64,000 bases of DNA. Source: Nematostella vectensis (lineage: Eukaryota > Cnidaria > Anthozoa > Actiniaria > Edwardsiidae). Position numbers and translations under genes: made by a program. The notes under the pieces are model-generated. The model was not told the DNA's origin, did no database searches, and saw only the letters and a list, made by a program, of their open reading frames with translations. This document shows positions 48,249 to 59,585 of the stretch, piece after piece. Location: assembly GCF_932526225.1 (NCBI RefSeq), contig NC_064042.1, forward strand, positions 2,587,001-2,651,000. The letters are read 5' to 3'. Positions within the stretch are counted from its first letter, which is position 1. Every line of letters begins with the position of its first letter.

Positions 48249-48280
48249 GTTTCGGTTCAATCACTGTTGAAGCACAAAAC
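48249..48280 (-). promoter_or_regulatory. Iron-responsive element in the ferritin 5' leader
   Basis: Read on the - strand, the RNA folds as lower stem GUUUUG/CGAAAC (one GU pair), internal loop UGC/C with the conserved bulged C, a perfect 5-bp upper stem UUCAA/UUGAA and hexaloop CAGUGA. This is the ferritin-type IRE. In iron-poor cells IRP binding would block translation of the ferritin that starts 70 nt downstream. Confidence 0.93.
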
Positions 48281-49099
48281 GGGGACTAAAAAGATGGCGA
48301 GCGAAGCGAGACATATACCTGTGGGTCACGTGATTAGCATGTGACCTATTCGGGGCGTATAATCCGGAATAGGGCGATGTGATTGGTCAATACAAGTGCG
48401 AGGAATATGTCATATTGGTATTTATAGATTCAAGTTGTACAATGTTGACTCGTTGAAATTTCTGTGGTACAACAGTCTACAGGCATTTATCTATTATTAA
48501 GTACAGGGATACATCAAACGGGGTAAACACGTTTCGCTTTCCCTGAAAAATGTTATCAGCATCTGTGTGTAGATTAGATTGGAAGGTTGCCAGCGTGCTG
48601 TTTTGAACACTCGCTCACGTACCTTTCTATGCCGCAAGGGTGTAAAGTGCAAAGCGCAATGTGATCTGAAAATAGATCACATTTTTGCGTGCGTCTGTGT
48701 CATGAACAAAAAAGTGTACGCAACGAGGCATGTATCAGAGGACAGATGTAGGAGGACAGATCGTTTATATCGAAAAGAATTTTAAAAAAATAAACAGCAT
48801 AAAATTTTATGAAAGAATGTTTTTTCTTCTCGCTTCTATGCTTATTATCATTTTTATCTTAAAGGCATTTTATGGTGGAAGGGATCTGAAAAGAAAAACA
48901 ATACACATTTAAATTGATATTTATTCATTACCAGTATTATTCCCACCTAGCGGCAAACACTCGATCGACCAAGATTAATACACTTCCAACTGAAAACAAA
49001 ACTCCCTTAAACAGTTAAAAAATAATCAAACGCTTCCTCTTGCCTACGGCCAGAGCCCTCTGATTGTTTTTTATGTCATCGTTTGGTCTGTTGCCGTGG
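48281..49099. other. Promoter region of cytosolic ferritin and 3' flank of the second ferritin
   Basis: Near 48330-48400 there is a CACGTG E-box and an inverted CCAAT (GATTGG), consistent with the ferritin promoter. AATAAA on the - strand at 48920-48925 could end the second ferritin transcript. I see no gene between them. Confidence 0.5.
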
Positions 49100-52042
49100 T
49101 TACTTGGCACCAAGGGTCTCCTTATCAAACTGGTATTCCCCCAGTCCCCCTCCGAGACGTTGTAAAGTGCTGACGTAGTTCGCCAGCGTCTTGATCGAAT
49201 CCACTTGCTCTCCCAAGAAGTTCGATTCCAAGAAATCTTGTACCTAGACAGAAACAGACATAACAAGTCAATTCCTATGAAAAGGTCGCTTGTAAACATC
49301 TTCGGAGATCCAGGGCGTTCCACGCATCCCAGTGGCCGTCAGGCCCGTAGCCAGGGGGGTTCGGACGAACCCCCCCCCCCCACCCACCCACCCGGCTTGA
49401 AGGTCCGCTCAGAGCAAACAAAAATATACAACGTTTGGCTGGAGATATACCGTGCACATCAATATGTCTTTAAAATAAATATAATAATTATCTTTATTAT
49501 TATCGCTATATGTTTAAAGGTACCCTATTTATAACATTTTAAATACAAGATTGATTGCCTAATGTTATAAGGCGAGGAGAGGGGTATACCGGAAATTTGG
49601 TCCTCTGAAATGGAAGAACGAACCACCCCGCTCAAAATCCTGGCTACGGGCCCGTGGACATCCGAAGGTATCTCGTAATTAATGATTCGCCAGTCATACT
49701 GTTACCCTCTTCAGTTACATGCTTGATATTTGATGCTTTATGTGATTCGTCATTGAGCGGGAGAGTAAAATGGATGCGTGATTGGCTTATTTAAAACAAT
49801 AACCTGTTTACAGGCTAGCTACACGGGTTCTACAATCGTGGGTTTTTATTGAAAAATTGAATACTATTCAGCTGTAAGTACGGATGAAAGTACACTATCG
49901 CTAATCCGCGAGTGTGGCTACCTGTGGGTCACGGTTCGTGTCCGCCACCTGGTGTAGATCGAGTAGGGCGTGGTTGATCTCCTTCTCTAGGTAAAGCGCG
50001 TCCCTCATTGCCATTAGTCCATTACCCCAGTGGTCGCGGCACGGTTTCTACGGGTGCGAGGACGTAAATAGTGTGTGGATGAGAGCACCACAGTAACAAG
50101 GAGGAGAAATACGGGGGTGGAAGGAAGGAAGGGGGCGAGAATAAAATTATGGCACCCCCAATGAAGGCAGCCTTTTTTCGCGCCTCGTTTCCTTTGTGCT
50201 TTAAATTCACGCTCTACGCCAATCTCGGGGAATTTGCATTTGGGTTTGGGAGCGTATGCTAGGAATGTTCGGGAAAAATTTTACGTGACCGCGGCACCGA
50301 CAATCACCAAATTAACAACACCACCACAAATACACTCCGACCTCACTTTATCAACACAGTTTAAAGTTAAAAGGGTAAGTCACGCTGTCATGTAATTCGT
50401 GCTTAATATTGTCATTTTCAATGTTAGTAACCACAAAATAAATTGATATAAAATGTGCCAGGGATATCAATTAGTAAGTGACCCCCACTAAAACCTTCTT
50501 TGAGACCTTAAAGCACAAAGTAAGGGTGACTTACCATGATATGGTGGAGCTTAACGCGGCCTCCTCGCTTATTCAAAAACTCCATGAACTGAAAGGGGAA
50601 AAAAGGAAAATCTTGAAAACTTAAAAAAGATGAAAACTGCAAGATAAACGGATGAAGATGTTGAAAGATGAGGAAAAAAATTATAAGCGATAGAATTCCA
50701 TGGCGACGTACATACCATGTGCGCATGCGTGTACTCCTCCTCTGCAGCTTTCTTGAAGAACGCAGCGAACCCTGGGAGATGGATGTCGTCGCGACCAAAA
50801 TGAGCAGCCTTTCAATTCAATAATAAAGAAAGAGTCAGTAAACAGATTGTATATGGCATTATACAAGAGGAGCAGTGACGGATCCAGGGTCTTAAGGAGG
50901 ATGGTTCCGATATAAAAACATAAAGGCCTCAATTTTCCACCTCTGAAAAGAGCATCGTTCTGATTCAATAGAGTTTTATAGAGCCCACGGAACCACGTCT
51001 GGACCCGACATTGGGAGTTACGTCATATAAAGCCACAATTAACACAACAATCCGCCATAATAGGAGAAACGAAATCCAGGTCGAATATCTTTTGGTTATC
51101 CACCAGATCTAAAAGAATCATAAGTTCCTAAAGTTTCCATCTCGGGTAGCCTGTGGGTAAGGTAAATTCCATGCGCACAAGATGCGCAGCTGATGGACAG
51201 CCCCTTAAAAGTCAGGTGTGTTATTAGAACCCCCCACCCCCCCATGATTCCCTTGCGGTAACGACTAGATGAAAATACAATCACGCATTTGCCTTAAATC
51301 ATGGCGTTGCTACAGAAAATATCATGGCTCCTTACAATTGAAATGTATGTACAGTGTGCTTACCATTGACAAGTATGTATAGTGCGCAAACAGCTCGCGA
51401 TTGATCTGCTTGTTGATGCCAGCCTCGATGTCATTGTTGGCCCAGATCCAGGCAGGGGACTGGGAACTGGTTCCATTTCCTGAAAGTTGTTCAAACAGAA
51501 CCATACAACGCTGGTCTGTTGCTTTTTGTCTGTTAGTGCTTTTTGCAGGTATCGCTAGAAATCGTGGCTTTCCTGAGCTCTCGGTTATCACACGCTACCT
51601 TTGAAATCTTGTACGATCAAGGATGATTTTTGTTTGTGAACATTGCGCTCCTTACCGTAGATGTTTTTCGGAGGATCAAATGTCCATTTGTCGACACCCT
51701 ACAAGAATCAATGAATCATTAAATGAGAGGCTGAGCTCATTGTGTAGTTTCAAGGCCAAGCTTTGTAGGACAGATTTTTTCACCGTTCGCTAAAAAGAAA
51801 AGGGGCGTGACGCGCGAAGAGTGATGGGCATCTATCCGTGATGCTTTGCGTTTGCTCTGCCCTGTGCATTGCGCGCCTCTAGCTGTTTTGAAGACTGGGT
51901 TCGAGCCTGCTGTTGAGAAGATTCCCGGATGCATTGGGATACTTACCCGGATGTGATCCGCTAGACGATGCCGACAAGACTTCCCCTGTGCCAGTAACAC
52001 CACGGCTTGCACAGCAAGCAGTAGGACGAAAGCACGTGCAAT
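49100..52042 (-). CDS. Ferritin with secretory signal-like N terminus (first exon not found)
   Basis: Exons (5' to 3') are 51947-52042, 51656-51698, 51364-51479, 50716-50808, 50535-50588, 49922-50047 and 49100-49243. The last four match the cytosolic gene exactly in size (93, 54, 126, 144 nt). The N-terminal exon encodes [17 protein letters not shown], a typical signal-peptide core, then [13 protein letters not shown] short exon with [15 protein letters not shown] follows, then the helix A exon. The ferroxidase ligands Glu, Tyr, Glu-Glu, His, Glu and Gln are kept ([39 protein letters not shown]). An in-frame TAG directly before 52042 shows that this exon is entered by splicing. The initiator Met must lie above 52.05 kb. 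It is likely a secreted or endomembrane ferritin. Confidence 0.88.
49340..49653. mobile_element. MITE in the second ferritin's last intron
   Basis: Ends GGCCCGTAGCCAGG and CCTGGCTACGGGCC are perfect inverted repeats around about 314 bp of non-coding sequence. The termini resemble those of the hAT-like MITEs at 795, 43592 and 58131. Confidence 0.6.
50873..51013. mobile_element. Degenerate MITE in a ferritin intron
   Basis: Imperfect ends CAGTGACGGATCCAG and CTGGACCCGACATTG, 141 bp. The CAG..CTG pattern is hAT-like. Confidence 0.4.
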
Positions 52043-52903
52043 CTACCGAGAAAATAGCACATTTTCAGGCCAGAAGCAAGGATCTTATCTGGTTTATTTA
52101 CTATTTTCGTCTGTGTGTTTTCTCCTAGACCGCATTGGCACTCATTTTCCTTTAATCACGACGACCTTCAAGCATGAATTGGGGGGGGGGGGGGGGCAAA
52201 CCTGAACCCTAATCTCCTTTGTATGTGTGTAATATACATCGATGATAGTCGCAACAAAGTATCTGATAGTCCTGATATTCCGTGCGTCGCCGAGCCTTCG
52301 GATGTGGTTGGGCAGTGCTGACCATCACACATTCTTAGCGAGTCCCCGTTATGTCAAAGAACCACAATCAGTTGCTTGTGAAGAAGGCATGTGAAAGAAT
52401 ATCAAAATAACCATCACAAAGACGGGTGTGGTAAATGTCCCAAAATTGTTTTTGGTAATCCCTGATGGTTGAAGTTGTATATCATTAGAAAAGAATATCT
52501 GTGGACCTTTCGTAAAGGCACAAAGGTGTTGAATCGGTGCATCCTAGGTTTACAGCGTACCACCCAAGTCCTATTGATGAGAGTCAAAACACGCAAGAAA
52601 AAACGACATTTTCAATGGTCGGCTTCCGCATTCACCATGACTCTTACTGCCCTGGCGCACACGAGACTAAGGGTGCCCGTGCTGGCTAGCTTTCAGCTTT
52701 GATAGGAATATCAGGGAAATAAGGCTCAGCCGTGTAGTCAAAATTTACCTAGGAGAGAGGGGCGGGGGGCTGTGCAGTTATAGGAAGTAAACACGGTACG
52801 TGTATATTATCTGGCGATCTTTTGATAACGAATTATCTAGACGTACGTTAGAGAGGGCCTGATAATCGGACTAGAAATTAACCACCTTTTTGATGGTCCG
52901 CAG

Positions 52904-52930
52904 CCCCCCCCCCCCCCCCCCCCCCCCCCC
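52904..52930. repeat. C27 homopolymer
   Basis: Uninterrupted cytosines. Together with C20 at 35312-35331 and G16 at 52181-52196 this is a likely site of assembly or length uncertainty. Confidence 0.9.
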
Positions 52931-52959
52931 GACGCGTCTGTGGCTGTCACAGCACAGAC

Positions 52960-53037
52960 AAACCAGACACTACGGAACAGATGCTCATTTGCATAAGCGA
53001 CTGTCCGGCGTCCTCGATTCCATGCGACGCCATTTTC
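52960..53037 (+). repeat. Dispersed repeat containing an octamer-like ATTTGCAT, copy 1
   Basis: About 75 bp are nearly identical to the reverse strand of 63109-63185, including CTCATTTGCATAAG, TGTCCGGCGTCCTCGATTCC and GCGACGCCATTTT. Confidence 0.7.
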
Positions 53038-54156
53038 TGTTATTTGTCATGACAACAGCCCACGCTTTGACGAGGGGGATGTTTTGCGAAGTTTTATTAC
53101 ATTTATAACATTAGATAGTATGCCTGTTATACTTTTTAAACAAAAAAATATCATGACAATAAAGTATAAGGGTCAACTTATCTCATGTTAGCAAGTCAAC
53201 TTCCTAAGAAGTCTTAAAAGAATCAGATTTTGGCGATATTTTGAAGAGAATGAATCACATGAGAAAAGTTCTAACTCACTAAATTTCACGTTTTTGGTAC
53301 ATCCAGTCATAAGCAAAGTTAAAAGCCGAGACTCACAGCATGGCTAAAACTGTTATTTAACTTAATCTGAGTGAACTCTGAGCACATATTTCCACCTGGT
53401 TTCAAATATATGAAATGATTGAGAGCTTGCATGATTTTACCGTCTCCAAACCGCAAAGCACGCAAGTAATTATATTCTAAATATCTCGAAAAGGCGTGGA
53501 AATCGCTGGAAAGTTTGTATTGGACGTTTGATAAGAATTTCTTCAGGAATTTGTCTGGGAGGTCTGATTTCCGTAGCACCCTTTATTAAGAGCAATAAGT
53601 CCTTTAATAGCATAGACATTCAACAAAAGCCAATAATGATGTTTGCTTCTAAAAACCTTTTTGGTAGACTCGTTTTATGAAAATCATGTACAATATATGA
53701 ATCTCCAACTAATAAACTCTCGTTGTGTGAAAGATGGGCTCAAGATCCTAACGCGTTGCATAATAGGAGGATAAATTTAAAAGTGTGTCATTCACTCGGT
53801 CTCGACTAAATCTTTGTTCTAGCCGTAGAAGCGTGCGTAAATAGCAAAAGAATGAAATGAACAAGTGACCAGCATGGCAACTGCGTTAAAAATAAACTTT
53901 TCTTTTTTTCCCCCCAAATTTTGTTTATTTGGACTAAATAAAATTGTGTTATTATGCGTGAACATTACTCTTTAGAATGAGATACAATTTAGAAAATGAA
54001 AACGAATAAAACGCTCAAAATATAATTTTATTCACGTTCTAGAGATTTTATGCTAATGAGTCGAGCATGATTTTTATTGTAAACTTCCTCTTCGCATTAT
54101 CATGGGGGTAAGACACCGAAAGAGAGGATAGAAAATCAGCGAAAGATACCTCTTAA

Positions 54157-57100
54157 GGCGGGGGTCTACCTGAACTCATAGCAAATTGAGTGGTGTTGCA
54201 AAAAAAATCACAACTGTCAAAGTTTTCATCATAACTATAGCAAACCATATATCATTGGAAAGGTTATGAGATGACGATTCTGATTTTATATTTTATTCCG
54301 TGAAATATGACAATGTAATTTGATACCAGGCTTTCAAAAAGACACATGTTGAGTAAGGAGAGTTTTTATTTAAGAAAAAATAACTCCTTGCAGATTGAAT
54401 GGAATTTCGATTTTTCTTCATTGTACTATTGCTAGAACACTAATAATTAAAATGAGTTGAGGAAATTTTGGAATTCCAAAAAATAAGCCAATAGAAGTCA
54501 TTTAAATTTGCATAATAGGAAAATTGACTTCATCAGTCCATAACTTTCTTTTAAAAAATTAAAGAGGAAATCCCTCAACTCATTTTAATCACCTCAGTTA
54601 TATCTATCAATGCTGAAAGTTTGAGGTCAATTGAACAAATTCTTGAAGAGATATCTTTTCTTGAAGCCCGAAAAGCAAAAATTCGGGAAAATGCCTTTAA
54701 AGTTGACAATAATCACAAAAACGCTGTTTCTTATCATATAAGCAATGTTCTTGAAAATATTTTAGCTAAAATGCTCCAGACTCGTAAGTAACACCCTCAG
54801 CACTCCTTAGAGCCTCCTCCCTGCGTACTCTGCGCATCTGGGTGGCCTGTCTTTTCTTCTTTGCCTTTTCAGACACTTGCCTGTCTGCTTTCTGCACCCG
54901 CTTTCTGATCCCTGCTTTGTATGGCTGCCAGCAGGAATCAAAAGACTCTCCATCACTTTCTCCCTACTAGCAGCCCCCCCATGAAAATGGCAGACAGCAG
55001 ATGCTGCTGCAAATCGCACCACCTTTGGGCCATGGTGCTTGTGTTTTGGGCATCGGGCCCAAACCAACGAATTAATACATTCGTTAGGGTTCTGTGTCTT
55101 TCCACGAACACATCTCTTCAGTAAATCAGTCTCACTCAAGCTCATGTATACTGGCCGCAGTACCTCTAGAAAAACCTCAGGTAAGCAGTCTGCTGAGTCG
55201 TAACTGGAGGTACCGGTGGCTTCGTCCTGTTGGAACTTACACCAGGAATTTGCCCCTTTTGGGCAGTAGCGATGCTGTTTTTGAAGATCTGGCACCCCAA
55301 TATTGTGGTGTAGAGATGCAATTATATTCTTTTTCATCGCATATACTGCCACATCAATGTCTCTTTCTGTGGGATTGGTATCTTGCACAGTGTTCTGGCG
55401 AATTGCCAGACCATACTCCTTTTGGAGTTTTTTTTATCTTGGCCTCTGTGAGGCGGCCACGGCCACCAATCGTATGGCCATCATCTAGCTTCCCTTTTCT
55501 CCTACTCTTCAACTGGAGCAACCGCTTTCCCATCCTTTTTTGCACGTGCCCCACACAGTCTAATTTTTCCACCCTACATTCATCGTAAATGTCTTGGACA
55601 GAGTTGTGTGATTTACTGTCCCCATCGCAAATCATCCACTTGTACCTGATGTTGTAGCGTTCCATGGATCTACTCCAGAGCACAACAGCACCCTCTGCCT
55701 CCATGGCAGGAGAACTTCCAACAAAGTTTATGTCACATGCACCTGAAGCCACATGTTCTAGTATCCAATCCTCAAACTTTCCATCATCAGAAATTTTGCC
55801 TCTGTTTATGGTACATGTCTGGCATTGTTTGGAGAGGACATGGTAGTCTAGGACCTCTCCAGTGTCTATAGAAATAGCAAAAACCACTCCAGTGAGTGAT
55901 GTGAAGCCTCTCTTGGCCCAGGTTCCATCAAAACTGACAGCCACGTCAAGAAGCTCAAACTCCTTGCCATCATCTCCCATCAGCTTCTGACGCAGTCTTT
56001 TTGCGGCCGAACACATTTCACGTCTTCCCTCCTCTTCCTGAGCATTGACAATTATGTCCAATTGTTTGTAATATGCTGCTTTGCTAACGCATGGCATATT
56101 CATGACTCTGCAAAATGAAGCAAGTCCCTCATATCCATTTCCACTTTCCAGGGAGTGGTACACTACTCGCCGGTTGACATCGAAAGACTTGCCTCTTTGG
56201 TGGATTTGACTTGATGTTGTCAGAGTTTCAGTTTCATGACAGGAACTGCACTTAACCTCGAAAGAGGATTTCAGCCCTGCCCTTGCTGAAGTAGTTTCTT
56301 TTATTTCAAGTTTACCTGCAATAAAACAAACACTTAGAATCGCTAGCTAATGAATCAGCCATTGATTCAAACAGAATAATTGTTACTTATAATATGAGTC
56401 TTACAGTCCCGCTGAGTTCAAGAAATCATAAGGTCACGTATTCTGTGTATATAGTAATTTCCAAATCTGAGACCAATCATATAAACTAAATCACTATATT
56501 GAGTTTATCAGCGAAAACAAAATGATGTTATTTTTCAAAATACTCACCTTCTTCGCATCTATGAACATCGGAAAGATATGAAGAGAGGCATCCCAAGTCC
56601 ACGACTCGATATTCGCAGGCTTCAGCATCATCACCAGATACCTCCTCGTGGTCTGAGTCAAATTTTGAAAGGCTTTGATCGTCCGAAGAAAACTCTCCGT
56701 CAAAGCTTTCATTGTAGCCATGGTCGCTAAGCTTCTTTCTAGAAGCACTTGCTGGAGCTTGTTCACTGTGATCTGGAGTATAATCTGCCGATCGAGAGTG
56801 TGAGGGTCCTGGTTCTTCGACGAGGCCACGAGTTGTTTGAGAGCTTTCATCTCTGTCTGAGCGGTTCAGCTCCTGTTTTTGCTTGCCGTAAAACACGCGT
56901 TTTCTTTTCTTTCGGTACGTCGAAGAGTCTTTTTCTCCGACCATTATTTTTCAAGGTCTTTTAAAGAGTTGATATGAGTTGTATATAGCTTTGAGGATCG
57001 CGGTTCGATAAGTTTAGAAGTTTTGCTGGATTTTGCACATATATATCCCATAATAGTTGTGTATTTTGCTGTCAACCGCTGGACAGTTGTTTCAAGAGAG

Positions 57101-57356
57101 ATTTGAGGAGATTTGTATGGCGATTGGGCCCCATTGGAGTAGAAAAAATGCGCCGAATTCAAAAGAAACAGTAATCGTTGCCATGGCAACGTGATCTTCA
57201 AACTTGACACAACTTTTTAAAAGCGCTCGGGCTTATCGAAAAAGAGTCAGGACAGTTGTAAGACAACATTGAATTGATAAAGGAATAGCCGAATATGATA
57301 TTTATCGAAAAAAATTTTTTTTGATGTCTGTAGTGAGTTTCAGGTAGACCCCCGCC
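54157..57356 (-). mobile_element. Kolobok-like DNA transposon, 3.2 kb, TTAA target duplication
   Basis: Inverted ends GGCGGGGGTCTACCTGAA/TTCAGGTAGACCCCCGCC are flanked by TTAA at 54153-54156 and 57357-57360. The interior encodes a two-exon Mutator-like-domain transposase on the - strand. The combination of a TTAA target and this transposase is that of the Kolobok superfamily. Both ends are intact, so the element could still be moved in trans. Confidence 0.82.
54807..56944 (-). pseudogene. Kolobok-like transposase, frameshifted
   Basis: Exon 1 (56548-56944) encodes a basic N terminus (YRKKRKRVFYGKQ) and a Ser/Asp-rich acidic region, and ends in a GTGAGT donor. Exon 2 starts at 56315 (acceptor TTGCAG, phase 1) with a CSSCHE zinc-like motif. 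It continues with RGKSFDVNRRVVYHSLE, the first catalytic Asp in VSFDGTWAKRG, a second in CDGDSKSHNSV, and LDCVGHVQKRMGKRL. In an A8 run (55431-55438) the frame shifts by one base, so TEAKIKK is cut from LAIRQNTVQDTNP. A second shift occurs near 54945, before the Lys/Arg-rich C terminus. No full-length protein is possible. Confidence 0.82.
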
Positions 57357-58130
57357 TTAAGCCTCTTTGAAGCTAGAAACATTACTTTTGGTACTCCACC
57401 TGAAGAAGGAAAATGCCATTTATACGATAGTGTAGGCTGTTTCATTTATGAAAGTTGTTTTACCAGCTTTTAAGCAAAGCGATTCAATCAAATCAAAATG
57501 TAAAAATATGACCAGTGATTGATGTTAACCAAAAAAAAAAACCTGCAAAATAGGTTCTCTAATATATAGATTTAGGCACTGCCTAAAAGCGGAGCCAGCA
57601 TTGAACACCTTTTGACTGATCGAGGTATTTTGGGGGGATCTAGGATCCTGCTCTTTACTGAGATTTATTTATTGGACCAGCCAAATGGATCCAGGCCTTA
57701 TTCAATAATTTAAATTTTGCAGTACATCAAAGTTAACAAACACAATTCCTGGTGTTAATATGTCTGTCAAAGTTGTCAAGAGTCTAATGGTAAATTCTTA
57801 TGTCTCATCATAGAATTTCCATTATGAATATTTTTTTTAATCAAAACAATACTCCGACAAGCTGTGCCCTTGTGCAGAATATGTCATGGAAGTAACAGCA
57901 TTCCAAAGATTCGAAATAATATGTTTAGACTGTTTAGATGCCATACTGTAATTTTTATGTATTGATTTAGTGGCGATTCTCTTCTTCATTTGACCGAAGG
58001 GAAATGCAATGAATGAATTGCAATGACACTCACAACTAATAAAAGTACCAAGTTATTCTCAGGAACGAGTTCGCAGAGGTCGGCATAACAATACGAGACC
58101 TCTCTACTTCTCTATAACCCCAGTGGTGTA

Positions 58131-58268
58131 GCCAGGATTTTCAACGGTTTGGGACCCAAAAGGCCCTCTCAAGGCATTTTCTCCTGTATTTTAGATAATG
58201 TTTCATACATTTACTGTATTTTTGGATGCTAGAAGGGGGGATGAGCCGGCCCCCTGGGTCACCCCCTG
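58131..58268. mobile_element. Relative of the 795-952 MITE, right end lost
   Basis: Starts CAGTGGTGTAGCCAGGATTTT and shares CCAAAAGGCCC..CTCAAGGCATT, CTCCTGTATTTTAGATAAT and GGCCCCCTGGGTCACC with 795-952. The right inverted end is missing. Confidence 0.7.
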
Positions 58269-59288
58269 AACCCTCTCCCTCTCCGCCATTTTGATAAATT
58301 GTTATTCAAAGGTTAAAAATTATCCAAATTATCCGGTGAAATGTGCTTATCAAGATATATTTTATTGTTAAAGTCCATACTAAAAGCACTCTCACCGTAA
58401 ATTATGTGGGAATATGTTCACTTCCAGGCAGCATTCTCACTTCCGGTTCTCACTCTAGAGGCCTGTTTCGGTTTTTCCTTGTCATCTTTTGTTCATAAAC
58501 TAGTTCAATAACCTTGACATTTGGTACAGGTGTTTACTTTGATCCAGTCCTACAATTAGATACTGCTTGTTACCAAGCTGCATCCCCAGGGGGGGAGAGT
58601 AGTAACATATCGTTACACTATATAAACATGTAATAAGTATCGTTTAGCTGTTTTTCGTTTCTTTTAATGCATTACTGTTAGAGAAATCACTGTTTTTTGA
58701 AAATGACAAAATTGCCCCTCCCTCCCCCCCTGAGTCACAGATTTTTGGCACCCCACTGAAAAAGTTACTTGACCTAAGGAACATATGTGCCAAGTTTGGT
58801 GCTTCTACTAAAAAGTGCACAAAACAGCCATTTTTTAGTGCTAAGCAACCCTACTAATTATTGTGTTTGTGTGGGGGAGGGGGGTGGAATTAGACATGCC
58901 CATAAAGGGTCAGGAGAAAAGTCGATTTCAAGCCCATTTCTCAGGGGTTTAAATAATATTGTATAGGGGGTCTGGGAGCATACCCCTCTGTGAATATTTT
59001 GCCATTTTCAAATATATGAAATGCTAATTATTGTTAAAACCTTTAATAGAAAACAGCATCATAAGCTCCTTTCAAACTGAAATATTATTTAAACATCTTT
59101 TCATACCACCAATCTGAAAAGTTATCAGGGGGGACATTGACATGAATCGGCATTTGTAAATGCAGTACCATATCATCACTGCAGACCTACTATCCTAAGT
59201 TGAGTAAGTTAAGATATGGAATGAGAGATGTGACTGTTAGACGGTAAGCATGCAACTGATACCATACATAGAGTAAAGGGGGGGGGGG

Positions 59289-59585
59289 AATAGATTCGCG
59301 GATCCGCGGATTCGGCCCCAAAATGCTCACGGATTATGGATTTAGATGATTATTTCAGCGGATTGACGGATTTTGGAAATACGGCGGATCACGGATCTGT
59401 TGACAATTTGGGCACGGATTTCGGATATTGACTGCTTTGACAGTCGAATTTCGGATTTTAAATTAATTTCAATCAACACTATTGTTTATCTGTCAAACCA
59501 TGCGGATCTAAAAATATCTGCGGATCCACGGATTTGCCCCGAAAATGTTGCGGATCGGCGGATTTACATACCCCTACTCAGCCCC
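59289..59585. repeat. CGGAT-rich foldback-like element
   Basis: CGGAT(T) or its complement occurs more than a dozen times in 300 bp, denser at the two ends. The left part (GGATCCGCGGATTCGGCCCC) is approximately inverted at the right (GGGGTATGTAAATCCGCCGA on the opposite strand). It looks like a MITE or a decayed satellite. Confidence 0.5.

Larger units (their letters stand above)
52043..54156. other. Upstream region of the second ferritin, mostly repeats
   Basis: Contains G16 at 52181-52196, C27 at 52904-52930 and a dispersed repeat at 52960-53037. The missing first exon of the ferritin should lie here. An 86-codon open frame at 53319-53579 (-) has no family likeness. Confidence 0.4.

Noticed and set aside
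53319-53579. 86-codon frame on the - strand
   Set aside because: No recognised family, no convincing splice sites, not conserved with anything in the window.
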